Source: Fistularia commersonii
Taxonomy: Eukaryota; Chordata; Actinopteri; Syngnathiformes; Fistulariidae
Reading direction: 5' to 3'
Assembly: GCA_037954325.1 (NCBI GenBank)
Contig: JBBMNZ010000027.1
Coordinates: 9,306,001 to 9,370,000, forward strand
Length of the DNA stretch: 64,000 nucleotides
The notes under the pieces are model-generated. The model worked only from the letters and a program-made list of their open reading frames with translations. It did no database searches and had not been told where the DNA came from. Numbering within the stretch: position 1 is the first letter of the stretch; the number at the start of each line of letters is the position of its first letter. A program made the translations under genes and the position numbers. Below, one piece after another: positions 35,821-48,754 of the stretch.

Positions 35821-36212
35821 GAGTGAGAGGTGCAGAGAGTGTAATTTACTCTCATACCCTCATATCTCCCAGCACGTCTCTGCCATTAAAGGTTGTATGT
35901 GAGAGACAAGAAACGGGTCAGCAAAATATTCTCAAAGAGTTGCTGGGTGAAGTACATTTATCATCCATCACACAGTATGTACTATAAATCTCTGTGTTAA
36001 GCATTGATGCATACAATATTCAGGGGAAGGCAGAACATGCTTTGTTATTTGTTAAGGGAATCTCCCGAGACTGAAGTCTAGAGACTACAGGTTATTGAGT
36101 GCTTCCAGGATCATTAGTGACGATAATCAATATTTTACCTTTCCGTTTTCAGTATGTTTGTCTCTCCATTCATATGTCTGTTGGTAGGATTATGTAGAAA
36201 AACAACCTGGAT

Positions 36213-36835
36213 GATCCATCCATCGTCTAACGCTTATCCTGCACTCATGGTTGCGGGGGATGCCGCAGCTGATCCCAGCTGTCATCGGGTGAGAGGCAGG
36301 GTACATCCTGGATGGGTTGCCAGTCAATTGCAGAGCCACATAAAGGACTGTCTAAGAAAATTGGAATATTGTGATAAAGTTCTTTATCTTCTGTAATTCA
36401 ATTACAAAAAACAAAAATGTCATACATTCTGGATTCATTACAAATCAACTGAAATATTGCGAGACTTTTATTATTTTAATATAGCTGATTATGGCCTACA
36501 TCTTAAGAAAACTCAAAAATCCTATCTCAAAGTATTAGAATATCATGAAAAAGTAATTTTTGTTTTTTTTTATTGCATTACAGAAGATAAAGAACTTTAT
36601 CACAATATTCTAATTTTCTGAGACAGTCCTGCATAAAGACAGACACTCATTTGGGGCAATTTTCCCATTTTTTTTACAAGTAACTTGCCACATGTTTTTG
36701 GACTGCAAGAGGAAACCGGAGAACTCGGAGAACGAACATGCAAGCTCCACACCGAAAGGTCCCCTTGTCAGAATCCACCCAGGGTCCTTCATGGTGTGAG
36801 GCTGAAGCGCTATCCGCTGTGCCACCGTGCCGCCC
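36213..36835 (+). repeat. Teleost dispersed repeat interrupted by a MITE
   Basis: The left part runs CCATCCATCGTCTAACGC, then GATCCCAGCTGTCATCGG and GAGGCAGGGTACATCCTGG. The right part contains TTTTTGGACTGCAAGAGGAA, GAACATGCAAGCTCCAC and GCCACCGTGCCGCCC. The two belong to one element, cut at 36339-36344 by a foldback MITE. The wording is that of a very common teleost repeat; the name needs a library. Confidence 0.8.
36345..36631. mobile_element. Foldback MITE (non-autonomous DNA transposon)
   Basis: A 287-bp element whose ends are inverted copies of each other over about 70 bases. The left end is GGACTGTCTAAGAAAATTGG and the right end, read on the minus strand, starts CAGGACTGTCTCAGAAAATT; both continue with GAATATTGTGATAAAGTTC. 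It is flanked by CATAAA on both sides (36339-36344 and 36632-36637), which looks like a target-site duplication. There is no coding capacity. I know this terminal sequence from many fish genomes; its superfamily is not certain to me. Confidence 0.85.
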
Positions 36836-37332
36836 AAACCAGGATGAGTTTAATGAAAATCTGGTGGAGCGCTGGAGCACAGTCAAAAGGGAAATTCAGT
36901 CTTTTTGTTAATCCGATGGCAGGGCAAACTTTTTTTTCCCCCTCTCTTCATATCCCAAGTTTGACTGAAGTTACTCAGAACTTATATTTACTTGCAGGCC
37001 CTGGTTTGCAACAAATCTGTATTTAGGTTCTCAGCTGGCCATTGGCCATTCTTCTCTCATTATCTATACAGCTCAAAGCCAAGTACAAACACATCAAGCA
37101 TTTCATCTTGGTTTCATTTATACAGCTGTGTAGAAGGAGCTTTATGGATATTCATTGATTGTAATACTTCTCCCACAAATAGGGTTGCAGAGAAACTACC
37201 ATCAACATGAAAATTATTGTACACTGTGAAAGGATTGTCCGCTGAACACGTATCCACGTACTGTCTACAATCTTTGGATGCATATAATCGTTCACACATG
37301 TTGATAATTTAGTCAATAAATCCACCTTAGAT

Positions 37333-37470
37333 AAGTGGGAGGAAGCCAGCAAACCAGACGAGTTCTGGGGAAAAACATGCAAACCTGTGCCGAAAGACTC
37401 GCGTTTATCACTGACTGAACCAGGAACCCTTTCTTCCTGAGACAAGAGTCACATAATCCCCTGCTACAGT
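37333..37470 (+). repeat. Degenerate fragment of the same teleost repeat
   Basis: GTGGGAGGAAGCCAGCAAACC, AAAAACATGCAAACC, GAACCAGGAACCC and CTTCCTGAGAC follow the order of the right half of the 36213-36835 repeat, with many substitutions. Confidence 0.5.
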
Positions 37471-38424
37471 ACATGGAAACGTGTTGGATACAGAGCTGTA
37501 CACATTTTAAGCTTCTAACAACCAGACACTTCATCTCATCTCCAAAATTTGCCCTGAAATATGACAGCAGCGATGTATTCCATCGTGTCTTGTATAAACC
37601 CGAGGAGAGGGAGGTCGAGGGATGCCGTGGTGTTTTTTAGCTCAAAACGGCTGATCCGAGTTACTTCAGCCAACCCTGAAATGGTTCACTGTGAGTTGAG
37701 CTTGTGCATTATGAATAAAAAATTAACTCTGGTCCTGAAAATTCAAGTTCTCTCTCCAACTGGAAATGAAAACCCAGAGTTTCCCTGTTCTCAGGGTTAA
37801 CACAGTCTGGGCTGCCGTGAACCCACTTTACGGAATTACCCTCAGGCGAAAAGATGCAACGCATTTCCAAGCAGGAGAACTCGGTCCTGGCATCCCTAAA
37901 CACGGAAACAAGAGCGGTCAGGCAGAATCCAGAGTTAGTTTCTTTTAAAAATCAAAATGCGTCACATCGGAAACTATTTAGATATAAAAGAGTGGCTCTG
38001 GGTGCCGTTCGTGACGCCGATTTTTGAATTTCATATTTCGAAAGGACAGGGAGGGACACGCTTTTGAAGCAAAACGCGGGGTTAAAAGTCAAGGATAGAT
38101 GTAAAGATTTAGGCTTTAACCCCATAAAAACAAAATACATTTGAGTTTTTTGTCGGTGAGGTGTGGGAGGCCTCCTGAAGGCCCCCCCCCCCCACCAAGT
38201 CTGCCAAGAAGAAAGCAGGCTGTGAAGTGTGTGTGTGTGTGTGTCTGTCTCCCCAGCCACTGATGGCTAATTTGAGGCCATTAGTGCATGTTTGTTTTGT
38301 TTATACGTCCTCCTCAGAACCCCCTTCATGCTGTTAAGATGCTCCTCGAGATTCTTCAAGGCTATAGATAAACACAATGGACAGTCTCACTGTGTATAAG
38401 TGTACATTTGTGTGCGCTTGCGTC

Positions 38425-38550
38425 TGGTTTCTGGTCTTCAAGGAAGCTCTCTGAAGTTGGAGACGGGGAGCCAGGACATCAAACCCCATCATTAAAGAAG
38501 CTTTCACGGAAATAAAGAGGATGATGAAGATGGTGAGTAATTAGGAGGAG
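38425..38550 (+). repeat. Duplicated segment, copy B, second part
   Basis: Homologous to 30522-30640. TTTCTGGTCTTCAAGG and the 27-base block starting AGCCAGGACATCAAACCCC are identical, and GTGAGTAATTAG is nearly so. In copy A this part lies a few dozen bases after the middle part; here it is displaced by about 2.6 kb that includes dispersed repeats. Confidence 0.8.
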
Positions 38551-39911
38551 AAGAGAGGAAATTGATTCGCTGCTGTTAGCTCTTTACCCCTGAAAGACTA
38601 AAGTGAAGTTGTATAAGTCTGAGGCAAGGAAATAAGAGAAAAAACTGTGATTAGAGATAGATAAATAGATACTTTCAAGCTATCAGATGTTGCTCTTCCT
38701 CCTCTATTCCATCAAAGCTATAAATCTTGAATTCTAGCCGTGATCGCACGCAGGTTCGGCCAATATGATTTCAAATTTGAAAGCTAATGCACAAAAAGCT
38801 GGAAAAGGAATAAAAAAAAAACAATCGATTTTTATTCCACTAAAGCGGCCCATGTTGCGAGAAGACAGACAAAAATGTAAGAAGATGTATACATTTTCCC
38901 TTGAAATCTTTCCTGTCTGGCTCGGCATTAAGAAGTTCAGGGGGAATAAAGAGCACATGTTTTTTCTTTTTCTTTTTTTTCTTACGTTTTGGGTGAAATG
39001 GCGATGAGATGTAGTAGAATGTTAAACCATTAGATTTATTGCCCAGGGGCTGTTAGGAAAAGCCCATGATGGGAAAGTAAGGCATTACATCTAAAAGTGA
39101 TTAGTGGGCACTCCTCTGTGAGTGAGATCATGCCTGGCCTATATCGCACAAATACAAAAACTACCAACCCCTATTCATGCACAGATTTCTCTGCATAGCT
39201 ACATTGCTAACACCATCGCTCAATGGATCCATTCTTCAGTATTATACAGTTTTGAATAAACTACACTCAAGTTGAAGAAATTTCACCCCAAATCCTTGTT
39301 TTTTTTTTTTTCTCATGTCTCCACATGATATGACAACTATGAGTTGTTTTGTAACCGCTTTTTCAAAGATGCGCAGCTTGATGGAGGATGTGTTTACAAA
39401 CAATGAACACAGGCAAAGGGTAATGAAACGATGAAGATGAGTAGTGGGGGACCGATGCCGGCCGATAGAGTGAGGAAGTTGAACAAGAAGGGGAGTGATT
39501 AGAAAAAAAAAGAGGTCTATTAAGCAAATGAGAAAAAGCCACGGCGGTGTGAGGTACAGGTAGGATGACAAGGAAGAGAGATGAAGACTGAAAGGGAGAG
39601 GAAAGGAGATGACAAAGAGGGAAAGAAAACAGGATGCAGGAGAGAGAGTGAGAGAGAGAGCGAGGGAGGGAAAGCGAAGAGGGGTTGGGGGGGGTAGAGT
39701 CAGCATACTGATCGATCAGACCTGTCGGCAGCCAGGGAGACGTCTGTCCTTGCGCTGCCACTCTCTGGCCTGCAGACACCTAACCCCCCGCTCCTACTGG
39801 GGCCGGTGGCGTCAGACCAGGGGGCCGTGTGAGTAAGTGTGTACGTGTGTGTGTCGGGATGTGTGTACACATGTGCTGCTGAGGCGTGTTTACGTGTGCG
39901 GCTGCCCATCA

Positions 39912-39943
<32 letters not shown>

Positions 39944-42352
39944 CGCGCCTGTAGTCTGGCTGTCGGTGCCCTGTGTCTTGCAGGGCCTCAGGTGTGGAGA
40001 GTCTTCCCCTCAGTGGAATTAACTAGGTTCCAGTCAAGAAACTAATCTCACTCTCCCCGTCGCACACGGGCGACTCTCAGGAGAAGGGATTTTATCAATA
40101 TTACAAGCACCGTTTTCAGAGCCAAACCAGCATCGCAGCGAGACTCAACTTTCCTCGGACCCAAGTGGGATTTTACCGTCTCTTTCCTTGACAAGAAGTG
40201 CTTCCTACCCTAGCATGCAGAGACATCTATGGCAGCTAGTATGGAGGGGGATTAAAAAGTAGATTTTTTTTTTTCTTTTTAAGAAGTAGTCAGTCATAAC
40301 TTTCTTTTCTGATTGTATTTTTTAAGAATTTAAAAAGCAAGAGCCTCATGGAAGCTAGTGGCTTGATATTGTTCCTGGTGATCATTGTTGTTATTATTAC
40401 ACTTGTTGTCACACATACGTCAATGCACAACAAACAAAACCCCATATATATTGAAAGTAACAAGATAGATGCTTAAAAACAAAACTGCTATGATATAATT
40501 TACATGGGTGATAAAAAATGTGCATGTATATTGCCATGCCATCCCGGTGGTTGCGAACAGAAAGAAAGGCTCATATATGAACATATATATTTCAAAATTC
40601 ATTTGATAGACTGAACGTCCGGTCCTCTCCTGCGTCCCTCCTTTTTGTCTTTGTTATTCGGTCTGTCCGTCCATTACAGCTGATCCCATTGTCCGAAAAC
40701 CCGGAGAGCTGCGCGTTGACCTGAGAGGTCAGATAATCAGACGCTCTCCTCCGTGACCTGCTCTAACCTGCAGTACAGGGGGACCGTGTGCTGAGACCGC
40801 ACTTGTCCTCAGTCCGGAGACATAAGCTCATTTAATACTGGGACGCGGTGGTGTTGAGACAGTGATAATCCAAGTCACATTCATTTGGGGAATAAACCAG
40901 AGGAGCTGGTGAGTCAACATCATTTAACAGCCAGGACTCACTGTTTAAAAACAAAAAATGCATTGGAATTACAGCTTATAGCTCATATAGCGCGAGTCAA
41001 TAATTCTTTGGGTGTTGAAACTGTCTATTATTGGAGATATAATGAGGGTTGTATTCAGTCTTTATAAACCTGTTTTTTTTCGCGAGTGGATTTTTAGCAA
41101 TCTGGAGTGGTTCTATAGATTCTTATGATGAGATGAAAGCAAATGAAATGCTTGAGAGTCTTCATTTGAAATGTAACTTCTGGAAGATGGAGTGTCTTGC
41201 CTTGAACGCTCATAAGCATCGGAGGGAAAAATAATGGAATGGAGAAAACGGCCAGACAAAAGTGAAACACAGCAGAGAAAATAGAGGAGAAAGATAAGTA
41301 TGAGTGAAAGACGGCGGACGGGGAAGAAGAAACAGGCGTAAGAGAAGGTGAATCCGATTTCTCCCAGTAAATTGGACTCTCCTGCTTTCTCTAATTCATG
41401 TTTCAGAACTACTGCATTGATGGGGAGATGGAGAGCGCGAAGAGAGAGGGAGAAGAAAGGAGGGGAAAGGGAAGACAAATCCATGCAGGGGAGAGCAGAG
41501 GGAGACTGCGGCCGCTCTCCCACAGGCAGACAGCAATCAATAAATCAATAGGAAACTGTGGTTGGCTGGAGAACGGCTGGAGCTGGAAGGATGGAGGATG
41601 GAAAAGAGAGAGACCTGAATCAAAGTAGCTCCAAGATGGATGGAGCAAGGAGAGGAAGGGCGAGGAGGAGGAGGAGGTGGAGGTGGAGGAGGATCGGGTG
41701 GGCGGGAGGGAGGGAGGGAGGGTGAGCGAGGGTTCAATAGAGGTGGAGCCGTTGAGGAGGATGCAGTAAAGGAGGGTGTAGAAGTGGTTTTAGCCGGAGT
41801 CGTGAAAGAAATATGGGTGAAGGTCCAGGCTTTAGGGTCCCCTCCCTCCTCATCCTGCCTGCAGCACATCCTGCATCCGTTGTGCAGTGATTGGGCTTGG
41901 CACTGTGCGATGCCCCGCTGTGGTCTGCCCAATGAGCCCAGTGAAGCGCGGCTGTATCTGGGGCCGGGGGAAAGCCGTAGGCCCCTCTGCCCGCTGGGTG
42001 CAGCCTGGTTGACTGGCTGCCTGCCTGCTGGCTGCCTGGCTGACTGGACATCGATCTCAGTGGGTTGAAGAGTACAGCTGGACGCACACTGAGAGCTGGG
42101 GCTAAATCTGGCTCAGGCTCAATCAACGCTTGCACCTGTCTTTTCCAAAGGGAATTAAATGTAGTAGATAGAGAGAAAGAAAGAGTAATGGTGTGTGTGA
42201 GCATGTGTGTGTGTGTTTATGCCCGAGCGTGTGTGTGTGTGTGTGTTAAGGTTGAGTTTTTAAAGCGCCGTTTTGGTTTATGGGTTGCAACAAAATTTGT
42301 TGGTTTTGTCGTCACTCAACATTGTTTTAGTGGAGCAGGTTATAACTTGAAC

Positions 42353-42399
<47 letters not shown>

Positions 42400-44269
42400 G
42401 TGTAAATCAAGCCAGATACCAACAGAATGTCTCAGTAGAGTTTTTCCAACAGAAAAAAAAAAAAAAGTTGATGGTGTTCAACATCCGTTTTACCATGAAG
42501 ATATTGCCATCTCATGATATCAGGTAAAAAGTGTTAATTTTACCTTGAAATAGTTTCAAGGTACTTTTTAAACTGTCACTTCTTATTCTCTCCGATAAGT
42601 TTTTTTGTGATTTTATTGAACATGATTTTAAATATTAAAGACTTTATTTCCTACTTTGCCAAGGAAGCAGTTCAACAATTGGGGAAATTAGGGAGATTTA
42701 CATTTTTGGCAGGAGTTGGATGAGATGATTGATTCCTTGCTGTCTTTGCCCAACTCAAAACCACCTGCTGCCACTTCTAAAACACATTTGTCATCTTTTT
42801 AATCTCTTTAGTCGAGCAATCGCTCAACCGAACCCGACAGCAATCACAACACGGCCTTCAAACTCACGGATCGTTGTCTATATTAAACCAAAGCGCTAAT
42901 TACTGAGGTTTAACCAACTCGCAAGGAGCGTGGCTTCATTTTAGCAAAATGTCCCCTGCCGTCTGATGAATTACTGCTCTGTTCCAGAGGCCCGAAAAGC
43001 AAATCATTTAATTACATCACCGGATGATGTAATCACCAGTTTTAAAGCAGATGTAATGTTATAATCAAAGAAACTTTAGCCTTATCAGGCCCGAGCTTGA
43101 ATATTAACATGTTACATAATGAAGGTTGTCACGATGCTACTGACAGACTTTTGGTTTTCTAAAACGTCTCTTCCTTTATAAGGTTTTCTCAACTTTCTTC
43201 CATTTGCATTTTCATGAATCGCATCGAGTAGAACATTTTCATCTTTAAATGTCAGGCATCGACGGTAAACAGCATTTCACAAAGCGATAAAGCATCCAGT
43301 TGAAGTTGGCCGTCAGCACTGACAGTTTGGCTGAGGACATGACACCCCTTTGCAGAAAAAATGGGAGTAAATTGACACTCGCGCAAATGTCCGACCGCCG
43401 GCGACATGCAAAGCAGCCTCGACGCGTCTCGGGCTCTGTGACAAAACTTTCTTCGGAAAAGAAACGGTCTTCGGCACAATTTTTACTCCCCACGACTCCC
43501 GAATCAGCTCAGTTTAACAGTCGGATCTCTGGCCTACCCTTGTAAAATGGGATGTTTGAAGGTTTCCACCCTCTTCATACACTGCAGTACAGCTATGTGA
43601 ACCCGCCTTACACTTTTTACACCGAAATAAGCATCGGCTTCTTCGCTGTCGCCAGTCGATGAGGTTGCCACTCTATTTTATTCTCCCCGGTGTTTCCAGT
43701 GTCATGTTGTGCGGCGCGTCTTTATCTGTGTCGAGGGGCGCCTGCCAGCGTGAAGCCTCTGTGTGAGACGCTTCAGTCTGCTAAGTCTATGTTTCAGAAC
43801 TTATTTTCCGGGCTTGGCCTCGCTCGTGGGTTCTCCAAAATCCCCTGCGCGCTGCCTCACGGCTGATCAGCGTGCCTCGTTTACATAACAGCTCTGCACA
43901 CGATAGAGAAAAAGTTTGGCGCCTTCTGTGATCGTGTGCAGGAATAATCCATTTATGCTATATAAACATATTCTGCCTGGAAATGCGAGGATAAATATCG
44001 ATTATAAATCTTCCGGTTAGACACACGTGAGCTGCTAGTGGGTGTCGGTTAGTTTACGGGCGAAAGGATCACCGCGTGCGCGTAACTCAAATTCTCCGTC
44101 CGATGAGTTGTCGCCTCCTCTCTTCTAATTTTTTCTTCTTTTCCCCGACTCTTGAATTTCCTCTCCCCTTGACCTTTACTCTTGTACTTCATCTCTTCCC
44201 CTGCTACTTTCTCTCCTCTCCTCCACTCCGTTCCTCTCCTCTACCTCTCTGGGGTCCCATCTTGGAGAG
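38551..44269. other. Non-coding stretch, no gene seen
   Basis: It includes purine-rich low-complexity DNA (39570-39690 and 41410-41720), GT runs at 39911-39939, 42228-42246 and 42354-42403, and GC-richer complex blocks (40600-40860, 41820-42060, 43660-44060) that may be regulatory. The long minus-strand frame at 39242-39779 is only a translation of purine-rich sequence. Confidence 0.45.
42354..42403. repeat. (GT)n microsatellite
   Basis: About 50 bp of GT with one GC interruption near the end. Confidence 0.96.
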
Positions 44270-44900
44270 GCTGCTCCCTCCCAGACACAGATGGCCCCCA
44301 GATCAGATTTATCAAGGCCGGTAGAGCCCTCTGCAAAAGGTCACTCTCTTAAAAGCTGACCGATCAATGGTCCAAGTCCTCATACTAACAGCTATGTTTT
44401 TTTTTTGTCCGTCTGTTTTTCGTTTTGGTTCGCGCTCGAGCGTGCGCATCTACATGTGTGTCGTTGTAGGTGTGTACGCTTTAATCCATGCGTGTACCTG
44501 CTTGTGTGTGCAGCTCCGAGGACTGACAGCGAAGAGGGCCCTGGGTGTTACTAATCGAAGGGCCATTCCTCAGACGGTCCTCTAATGACCTCTCCCACCT
44601 CTAATAGTGCAACCTTATTGAGGCTCTACTAAATATTTCAGCAAGTCATTAGCTCATTACACGTCATTATCTACAGCGTTTTCAGCCCGCCAGGATTAGC
44701 TGTGAGACTTTTAGCAACTTCTCTGCGGGAAATCAATAATCAGCAGACACTTTCAATCACCGGGATCATCTGTGTGTGGCTAGCAGAAATTCACACAATT
44801 ATACGATTTCTGTGATGAACCCGAGCCGCCATATGCATAAATAAACGCGAGCAGAAATCTTCCTGACCCGTTCTGAATTTAAAAAAATGAGTGTTGATGC
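44270..44900. promoter_or_regulatory. Candidate conserved non-coding element cluster
   Basis: Long, complex, non-repetitive sequence with repeated developmental-type cores: CTAATGACC, AAGTCATTAGCTCATTAC, CGTCATTATC, CAATAATCAGCAG, CACACAATTATACG and CATATGCATAAATAAA. It has no open frame of interest. It lies about 31 kb upstream of the onecut1 ATG. The block looks like vertebrate gene-desert enhancer DNA; conservation is not tested. Confidence 0.35.
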
Positions 44901-46933
44901 GTCTCCGGGATTGGAAAAATGATTATCGGCGGCGTGAAGCTACATTAGGATTCCAGATTCATTTTGTGAGTTGTCAAATAGCGATCAGTCAAGGCTCTGA
45001 AAATTGAAATTTTTATTTTTCAGAAAATAAATAGTCAAAAGACATTACTTGAGCACTGACACGGGGTTACATGCACTTTTGTTTACTATTCAAGGGGCCC
45101 TGAGCTTGAAATATTGCACACCGCAAACCAAAACAGACAAGATGTGTGAGAAAAGTAAACAAAAATCACAGATAAAATATCAGGGCGCCCAGGTGTTGAA
45201 ATAGTTACAATGCGGACCACTGGCACTGTCAAAAAAAAAAAAACTTCAGCGTGAAATACATGTGCATGTTAAAAGCTTTCGGGTCACAAGTATTGCTGTC
45301 GGGGTGGAGTTTTGGCGCACGCTGTGTTGGAGGCGAGACAAACACCTGAGCAAAAAGTCAGGAGAACAAGATTCAAGATTTCTTTTTTTCTCCTTCCCTG
45401 GCAAAACGCTACTCTTTAAGATCCCTTTTTTTTTCATGTAGAATACACCCTTAACAGCAGAATGTGTATGAACATACTGTATCTTACAAAGGCAGTCCTG
45501 GAACGGATTGGTTAATACTAATATAGTGACATAACGTCGATTGATTCTTGTATCAAGAAAAGAATTTCAATGCTTCTCATTAACTTCATCAGATCTATGG
45601 CCCTCACAGGATCTGCAAGCATCTATGATGTTCTCGATCTCTGACACGAACGCACGGTTTCAGGTGCTTCATCGCATTCCTCCCTTTCTCTCCAACAGTC
45701 TGGATGGAAAACGGAGTTGAAAACATCACTCCCGCAATTCACTGTTGGCTGAACGCGCAGGCTTTATCAGGAGCCATCCCTTTGTCTTTAAGGGTCAGGG
45801 GTCAAGGTTGAGGCTGTAGTATCTGGAGGGGCTTGTGTGTTGAACCTGAGCGTGCCTGCTGCCTGGGAGGGAGTCCAGAGCTGTTTAAGGCAACCATGAA
45901 ACCTCTTTGACACACTTTAGAAGTCACTTAACAATGGGCAGGGTGTGCGTGGTTAAGTGTGTGACTAATTTCCTTTAACACAGTGTGAGATTGAGAGACT
46001 CAAGGCCAGAGGTGGGTGGAGCTGCGACTTGTTAAGAAGGTTGGAGGTCAGCTCTTCTTGAATGGACCCAGAAATCCCCTATTAATTACCCAAACACACA
46101 CACAAACAGAAACACAAGCCAGCATATGAATGCATGTACAAATGCACACAAACACACAAACACACACACCTATATTCGTGGAGGTGAGTATATTCTAAGG
46201 AGGAGATTTTTTTTTTTTTTGTTTGAAGCTGCATAAGAACAAGACATGGATATAATTCTCTGTCAGCAGCGTAATGACAAATGACAAACAGATCGTCCAA
46301 AAGCAATTAAAACCTAAACAGCGTCTTTCTCTTTCTCGCTGGCTTTTGCCATAATTGACATATCCGTCGGTCCATTTATCAATCTCTTGCCGCCTTCTTG
46401 TCTGGTGGTTGTCTGAATCAGCTAAAACTTAAAAAAAAAGTTTTATTATATGAGGGAAAGACGATTGTTTGCTTTCGCAGAGTCGACATTGCCATTATAG
46501 CTCCCGGTTTAAAGTGCATTTGCATTATTCAGCAAAACAACACATATATTGAAAATGTGATCTTGGTTAAGACAGAGCAACAATTATGGTGGCCCTGTGG
46601 GTTTACTTAATCAAATCAGATTTTTTTAATCTCACCACTAAAGTGTTTTCTTTTGAAGCAAAATATTTTTTTTAAAAAACCATATTCAATATAAAGAAAG
46701 GAGAGTACTTTACAAAATCACATTAACTTTTATTTTTTTCTCTTTTTCATTTGACTGGTTTATTAGCTTTGATTAATATCAAATGTATAGCAATTTTATG
46801 GATGGAGAAATCACATAAAGACATATAATTGTCAATTTTTTTTTTTTTTTGTCAAGTCCATAGCTATTTAAAGAAACTTTACAATAAAAACACTTGAGCA
46901 CATACCCTTGTTGACCAGGCCAGACAAGAATAA
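44901..46933. other. Non-coding stretch, no gene seen
   Basis: AT-rich intergenic DNA with poly-A/T runs and small CA runs near 46090-46170. No exon or repeat family was recognised. Confidence 0.5.
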
Positions 46934-47145
46934 TTTATTTCACGGCACCGGTTTTTTCACTTAGACCTGACTCAGGGGCTCTCGTCTATCCAGGGGGGCT
47001 CAGCGGTAAGACCTTAACCTCCAGCAGCTTGCAGGGGCTAGACGTCAGGAAGTGAACGGTGGGCTCCAGGTTTTGCAATCCCAGACGAATGTAGCTCCAG
47101 CCTATAGTACCCAGCAGCACCTGCCTCAGCACTCGAGAAAAGGTA
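46934..47145 (-). other. Possible 3' terminal exon (or SINE-like insert)
   Basis: A GC-rich island in AT-rich DNA. On the minus strand a pyrimidine-rich acceptor-like stretch ending CGACAG at 47146 leads into about 53 open codons ending at TAG (46988-46986), rich in CTG. AATAAA follows at 46939-46934. The predicted peptide (for example LGTIGWSYIRLGLQNLEP) is not one I recognise. In vertebrates WDR72 lies on this side of ONECUT1 on the same strand, but I cannot match it. The plus strand has GGCTCAGCGGTAAG and GGTTTTGCAATCCC, which faintly resemble pol III A and B boxes, so a SINE insertion is the alternative. Confidence 0.2.
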
Positions 47146-47868
47146 CTGTCGAGGGTGAACCCGAGAACAAACGCAGAAGTAGGTTTTATTTACACCGGAG
47201 CATTTTTGTTGTCTCCTAAAATCATTATGTCCTGTAATAAATAATTAAGATGGGGCGGTTGTGTTGATATACAATTCCCGCAGATAGAATTTAGAGTCAT
47301 GCATTTTGCATGCACTCGCTGGATTCCCATCATGTTATGATAAATATAGTTTTGATGTTTGAATTGCCTCGGAACAACCTCGAAACTTAACCTCAAACCA
47401 AATTAGCCGCCTCATACTGTGTAATATCAATTTTTTTCCTGGAGCTATTTGTTTTTTTTTTTTTTCCCTCCTTATTATTGTCCTTCTCTTTTGCTCCTTT
47501 CTCTTGTGCTTCTTTCAGCCATGGGCCCATCCCGGCATCCACCGCAACAATATTTCACATCCTGATTTATTTTGGTCCCGGAGTCTTGTGACCCTAAATA
47601 TTGTAACTGACCCTGAGGGTATTGATCTCCCGGTGTTGGCCAGCACTGCAGCTTCCTGCCTTCCAACAACCCTATGAGATCCTCGATGATTTATCATTAT
47701 CAACGTATTCATCATTGTTTAGAGAAAAAAGCGATGTCAATGTATTTATCATTTTCTATGTACTGTTTTTTTTTCTCTTCATATCACTTTTGCATTTGCG
47801 TATCTGGATATTCTTTGTGTGTTTGCGTGTTTCTTTGTTTGTCTTCACATCTGTCCTTATGTCAGTTA

Positions 47869-47905
<37 letters not shown>

Positions 47906-48723
47906 TAATGATGCTATTTTATCAGAATAGAGAAGAAACCCCTGTCACCGGTGTAATGAGGGGTATTTATATCAGTTACCTTGCAGTAAACCACTTGGAT
48001 CTTCTCGCCTCATGTCTCATTCCAAAACGCAGGTGTGTGTGTGTGTGTGTGTGTGTGTATGTAGTTTACACATGTTTATGTAGACATGGGAAAGCACTAG
48101 ATATGTGATGACTGGTGTGGGGGTCCAGGTGCAGAAAACAAACACTGCAAGAAATTTGCAACATGTAATCGCCAGAGGACAATGCGGTGTGTATGTGCAT
48201 ATGTAAGTTTCAGTGTTTGGGTGTGTGTGTGTGTGTGTATGTGTGTCTATATGTTTATACACTGGGGGGATGGGGTGGGACGAGGAGGGAGCACTGCGTC
48301 TGAAGAGACAAAGAGGCTAAATTGAAAGGAAATGATGAGCAATGAGTCTATGTAGCTCATTGGCGTTCTGCAGTTTTTTTTTTTTTTTTTTTTTTAACCA
48401 TGATTGTCCGATTGTTTCCTTGGCGTGTGTTTGTAAGGACACGAGTGTGTGTGTCCTCTGAGGTGCCTCAGGGCACAGCTTTTATCCTTATCGGTGTAGC
48501 CATGAGTGTGAGGTGTATAAGGCTGCCTTCAGAAATGTTTAGATCGTATGTTATGCGTGTATGTATTCCACAGTGGCGGCTTTGGTCGGGTTAGCGAATG
48601 TATGTGTATATGCACGTGTGGGATTGTGGTGCGTCGGGATGGTGGTTGGGGGGTGGGTTCTGAGGACGTATCCATGGCAACACCCCACTGCCACCCCCAC
48701 TGGGCCCTAAAAGACAAAGACTC

Positions 48724-48754
<31 letters not shown>

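Noticed and set aside
39242..39779. 154- and 138-codon minus-strand frames rich in Ser, Leu and Phe
   Set aside because: Translation of a purine-rich low-complexity tract; both overlap in different frames.
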